Shown here piece after piece: positions 4,764 through 7,155 of a stretch of 7,155 nt of DNA (positions within the stretch are counted from its first letter, which is position 1; each line of letters starts with the position of its first letter). A model generated the notes under the pieces. It worked only from the letters and a program-made list of their open reading frames with translations, was not told where the DNA came from and searched no databases. The stretch is from positions 1-7,155 of the forward strand of contig CALPUC020000044.1 of assembly GCA_943326655.2 (NCBI GenBank), read 5' to 3'. The translations under genes and the position numbers were made by a program. Origin of the DNA: Rhodoluna limnophila. GTDB lineage: Bacteria > Actinomycetota > Actinomycetes > Actinomycetales > Microbacteriaceae.

Positions 4764-6776
4764 TTACGGAACTGTTACCACTACCGTTTTCACAACGGTT
4801 CCCACGGTTACCTTGAGGGTGTGCTTGCCCTTGGAGTATTTCTTCACAAAGACCTGCGTTGGCGTGGTCACATTAACGTAGCTCTTGGATTTACCTTCGG
4901 TAATGGTCGCCCTTAGGCCAGCGAGGTTGAAGAAGTTGAAAGTAACCTTCTTGCTGCTAGGCACCAGCGTTACCGCTTGGGCTCCCCAGACCACATTCGA
5001 GGAAATTGTTGCGGTTCCATTTGCGATCTGAGTTAGGTTGTCCGGGTCTTGAATAGTTGCCGTTACCACCTGAGTACCAGCCTCAGATCCGGTTAGATCG
5101 GCGGTGACGATGCCGTCGTTCCAACTCACGGCGTCGGTTATGTTGGTTACCGATCCCGGGCCGCTCGAAGTGAAGCGCACAGTGGCTCCAGAAACTGCGT
5201 TGCCCCAGCGGTCGGTTACCTTGAAGTATTGCTGCGCTGGAACTCCAGGCACTGCAATCGGAGCTGGGAGGGCTTCGATATTCTTAGCATCAGAAAGTTT
5301 GTTCTTGCACGACATCACGTGAGTCTTGAACGTACTTCCGGTGAAAATCTTGAACGTGGTAATTCCCGTCTTGGTACACATCAGCGCAATTCTCTGGGTG
5401 TAGGTGTAGTTGAATACCAGAGGCGACAAAAACGCTTCCGAGGTGTTCAGCCTGGATAGCAAGCGGAAAGTATCGATAAGGGCAGCTTTACCGCCGTTGT
5501 CGGCAGTGACTCTGATCTCTGGTGAGTAAAGCGGAATTGGAAGCGAGTTCTTCATGTAGCTGATGTTGAAAATCACTTCGTCAACGTCGGTTGTTACAGC
5601 CTCAAGCGTGTCTAGTTCGTGGGGTGGATTAGTCACCGAAACGTTGTCTACCGTGGTCACATAGTTTCCAGCAGCATTCACATCGTTGCCACCGCGTTTT
5701 GCCACTCTAAGGCTTGATGCGCTGGCTTTCATGTTGATGTCGGTGACGATTTGCGGCCACATAAAGTCTGCCGACTCATCCAAAGCGTTGGTGGTTGGCT
5801 GAATCGAAAGAGCGATAAAACCGCCCTCTTTCGCCTTGGTGTCTGAGTTCACAAAACGGTTGTTTTTCACCGTGGTGAGGTTATTGCGGTTTTTGATTGT
5901 GAACGAAACAATGCCGTTGGCGTCGGTAACTTTACTGTCTTCAAAGTTGTCCCATCGGCATAGGCGGCAGCCTTGGTCGACGATTAGTTTCACATCTCGG
6001 TCTGCCTGAATGGTTCCCCAAATGTCGGTGACCTTGTAGGTGAGGCCGAGAGTGCCGCCGTATTTGAAGCTCTTTACGTAAACCTGCGAATATTCGGGCA
6101 GCCAGTCGCGCTTGAAAACGCTCCACTTCCACGTGTATTCCTCGAAGTCGCCGTTGAAGCATTCGTGCGCGCGGGTGGTCTGGCCTTTGTTGTTCTGTGA
6201 TCGGTAAAGGCATTCGGAAGTGAATCCGTTTCCGGAGCCAATCAGTTTGATAATCGGGTAGAAGCCGGGGTCTTGCCAGTCGAGCACGAGGTTGCCAACC
6301 GTTGTGGCGGTTTCACCTTCTCCGGAACTCAATCCAACTCGAAGGTTTGTTTCGGCTACTGGCGCCTCGGCGAGTGTGAGAGTTATTTCAGCTAAACCGG
6401 TTTCATCGGTCACTGCGATGTTGTCTGGATCTTCGATGCTGTCGGTGAACTCAACATCACCACTGAGGACGAACTGAACCTTACGCCCTGCATTCAAAAG
6501 ACCGCCAACATACTGAACGGTTACGTTGTTGCGGTCGGTGCGAACCCAGGCAATATTGTGCTGAGTTTCGCTGTCTTCCAGGAGGTTGCTTGCGATGTCG
6601 AATTCGCGCTTAACCCGCTCAAAAACGCCGTCCTCGATTTTGGCGTGAAGGTTCTTCCAGGTCGGGGCCGAGACCCACTCAACCACGGCACTGGCTGGTG
6701 CAGCAGCTACCAAACCTACGAGCACCAGGCTGGCACTCAATAGACTGGCAAGAAAGGTGCGAGTGGCTCTTTTCAA
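4764..6776 (-). CDS. Large secreted protein with bacterial Ig-like (Big-1-type) modules
   Basis: A 670-residue exported protein. A signal peptide is clear: MKRATRTF, a hydrophobic core (LASLLSASLVLVGLVAAA), and a probable signal peptidase I site after APASA at residue 30. The mature part looks like a chain of beta-sandwich modules. Big-1-like segments lie near 84-165, 243-325 and 508-592. Two carry the same strand motif (YKVTDIWG, FKVTDRWGN), and two carry DPDN(I/L) followed by a G-x-A-(E/T)-I strand. The C-terminal 65 residues are a Lys/Thr/Val-rich beta domain (SYVNVTTPTQVFVKKYSKGKHTLKVTVG). Six Cys (189, 206, 270, 273, 467, 490), including CRLC, suggest disulfides outside the cell. There is no LPxTG or C-terminal membrane anchor, so it is released or held non-covalently. 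The start is TTG 6776, supported by GGGAGAA upstream. The role is unknown; adhesion or an envelope structural role is a guess. Confidence 0.82.
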   Translation of the reverse strand: MKRATRTFLASLLSASLVLVGLVAAAPASAVVEWVSAPTWKNLHAKIEDGVFERVKREFDIASNLLEDSETQHNIAWVRTDRNNVTVQYVGGLLNAGRKVQFVLSGDVEFTDSIEDPDNIAVTDETGLAEITLTLAEAPVAETNLRVGLSSGEGETATTVGNLVLDWQDPGFYPIIKLIGSGNGFTSECLYRSQNNKGQTTRAHECFNGDFEEYTWKWSVFKRDWLPEYSQVYVKSFKYGGTLGLTYKVTDIWGTIQADRDVKLIVDQGCRLCRWDNFEDSKVTDANGIVSFTIKNRNNLTTVKNNRFVNSDTKAKEGGFIALSIQPTTNALDESADFMWPQIVTDINMKASASSLRVAKRGGNDVNAAGNYVTTVDNVSVTNPPHELDTLEAVTTDVDEVIFNISYMKNSLPIPLYSPEIRVTADNGGKAALIDTFRLLSRLNTSEAFLSPLVFNYTYTQRIALMCTKTGITTFKIFTGSTFKTHVMSCKNKLSDAKNIEALPAPIAVPGVPAQQYFKVTDRWGNAVSGATVRFTSSGPGSVTNITDAVSWNDGIVTADLTGSEAGTQVVTATIQDPDNLTQIANGTATISSNVVWGAQAVTLVPSSKKVTFNFFNLAGLRATITEGKSKSYVNVTTPTQVFVKKYSKGKHTLKVTVGTVVKTVVVTVP

Positions 6777-6780
6777 CGGA

Positions 6781-6787
6781 TTCTCCC
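6781..6787 (-). promoter_or_regulatory. Strong Shine-Dalgarno (GGGAGAA) for the TTG-started secreted protein
   Basis: GGGAGAA on the minus strand leaves six bases between GGAG and TTG 6776. This close match to the anti-Shine-Dalgarno sequence fixes the rare TTG start, which directly precedes a textbook signal peptide. A short upstream ORF (6796-6773, seven codons) spans this site and ends in a TGA overlapping the TTG. Confidence 0.7.
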
Positions 6788-6810
6788 AATAAACATAGGT
6801 TCAGTTTTCT

Positions 6811-6828
6811 AATGCTCGCACAAGCATT
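6811..6828 (-). other. Stem-loop at predicted 5' end of the secreted-protein mRNA
   Basis: AATGCT and AGCATT form a perfect six-base-pair stem around a six-base loop (TGTGCG on the minus strand). The predicted transcription start near 6829 puts this hairpin at the extreme 5' end of the transcript, a position known to protect mRNA from decay. It could also be a second protein-binding palindrome. Confidence 0.4.
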
Positions 6829-6835
6829 TGTATTG

Positions 6836-6864
6836 AGTATAAGCGAATGCCGAACCTCGTGAAA
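6836..6864 (-). promoter_or_regulatory. Promoter for the secreted-protein gene (-35 TTTCAC, -10 TATACT)
   Basis: On the minus strand, TATACT (6836-6841) is five of six to the -10 consensus. TTTCAC (6859-6864), a weak -35, stands 17 bases upstream, the ideal spacing. The expected start near 6829 gives a 5' UTR of about 53 bases that carries a hairpin and a strong Shine-Dalgarno sequence. The -35 is embedded in the LacI-type palindrome, which suggests repression by occlusion. Confidence 0.6.
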
Positions 6865-6875
6865 GCGATTTCACG
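6858..6875. promoter_or_regulatory. LacI-family/cre-type operator palindrome
   Basis: CGTGAAAGCGATTTCACG on the plus strand is a perfect seven-base inverted repeat around a four-base centre. Its core, read on the minus strand as TGAAATCGCTTTCA, fits the cre/LacI-family operator pattern (TGWNANCGNTNWCA) with the central CG that LacI members contact. It lies between the end of a LacI-family gene and the secreted-protein gene and covers the -35 of the promoter reading into the latter. Binding by the adjacent regulator is inferred. It is less likely to be a terminator for the LacI gene, since no T-run follows. Confidence 0.7.
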
Positions 6876-6884
6876 GAAACGTTA

Positions 6885-7155
6885 CTAGGCGGTTTCTCGA
6901 ATCACGAGTTCGCAGGGGAGAATTTCTGAATACACTTCGTCGCCGTGCAACATAGCCAGAATCATTCTGGCAGCCTCCATGCCCAGACCGACGATATCTT
7001 GACGAACGCTGGTTAAGCCCGGGTGGGAATTCTGGGCGAGAAAGGAATCGTCGAAGCCGATAACCGCGATGTCTTCCGGAACCGATTTGCCAGCATCTTG
7101 AATGGCCGCGATCGCCCCGAAAGCCATGATGTCGTTCGAGCAGAAAATCGCATCA
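6885..7155 (-). CDS. LacI-family transcriptional regulator, C-terminal fragment (cut by window edge)
   Basis: About 89 codons of the C-terminal effector-binding domain (periplasmic-binding-protein type I fold) of a LacI/GalR-family repressor. The frame remains open past the ATG at 7127 to the right edge, and the extra residues read DAIFCSNDI. Joined to MAFGAIAAIQDAG they form the family's hallmark segment. Further marks are VPEDIAVIGFDDSFLAQNSHPGLTSVRQDIVGLG and a terminal ELVIRETA strand. The DNA-binding N-terminus lies outside, so the effector sugar cannot be assigned. Its stop (6885-6887) is ten bases from the operator palindrome, which it may bind to control the downstream secreted protein and perhaps itself. 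The lack of a visible terminator also allows read-through into that gene. Confidence 0.93.
   Translation of the reverse strand, partial: DAIFCSNDIMAFGAIAAIQDAGKSVPEDIAVIGFDDSFLAQNSHPGLTSVRQDIVGLGMEAARMILAMLHGDEVYSEILPCELVIRETA

Noticed and set aside
6858..6875. Palindrome as a terminator of the LacI-family gene
   Set aside because: The stem has an A/T-rich half and no downstream T-run, whereas its sequence fits the LacI/cre operator pattern and overlaps a promoter.

Overview
The window looks like a chromosomal stretch from a small-genome actinobacterium, most likely a Microbacteriaceae member of the freshwater or marine Rhodoluna/Aquiluna type. This is inferred from the roughly balanced base composition (low for the family), frequent GTG and TTG starts, tight gene packing, apparent leaderless transcription, and the repertoire: an orphan OmpR-type winged-helix regulator, a DedA protein, a LacI regulator, and a large secreted protein with Ig-like modules. 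No mobile element, CRISPR array, rRNA or tRNA was seen.

Layout. (1) 2-442 (+) is the 3' part of a LuxR/NarL-type regulator whose frame runs off the left edge. (2) 443-635 is a non-trivial leader region. It has a perfect TATAAT box placed for leaderless transcription of a 22-codon ORF rich in Cys and Met codons, followed by several potential stem-loops and the ribosome binding site of the next gene. (3) 636-1298 (+) is a winged-helix regulator without a receiver domain, and 1305-1874 (+) is a P-loop uridine-kinase-like ATPase; the two are probably cotranscribed. (4) 1867-2499 (-), a DedA membrane protein, and 2499-3092 (-), a nitroreductase, form a minus-strand pair whose stop and start codons overlap. 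(5) 3158-4039 (+) is an EamA/DMT transporter and 4110-4760 (+) an orphan NarL-type response regulator. (6) 4764-6776 (-) is a 670-residue secreted Ig-like protein. (7) 6885-7155 (-) is the C-terminal end of a LacI-family repressor, with a LacI/cre-type palindrome between it and the secreted protein.

Two regulatory arrangements stand out. First, the Cys/Met leader ORF contains a 12-base segment, exactly its Cys-Met-Arg-Met codons, that is perfectly complementary to the 12 bases just upstream of the winged-helix gene's Shine-Dalgarno sequence. This suggests that ribosome progress on sulfur amino-acid codons controls access to that gene. Second, the LacI-type operator overlaps the -35 of a well-spaced promoter reading into the secreted protein, suggesting sugar- or carbon-responsive control of a surface or secreted protein. 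Both rest on sequence geometry alone and are untested.
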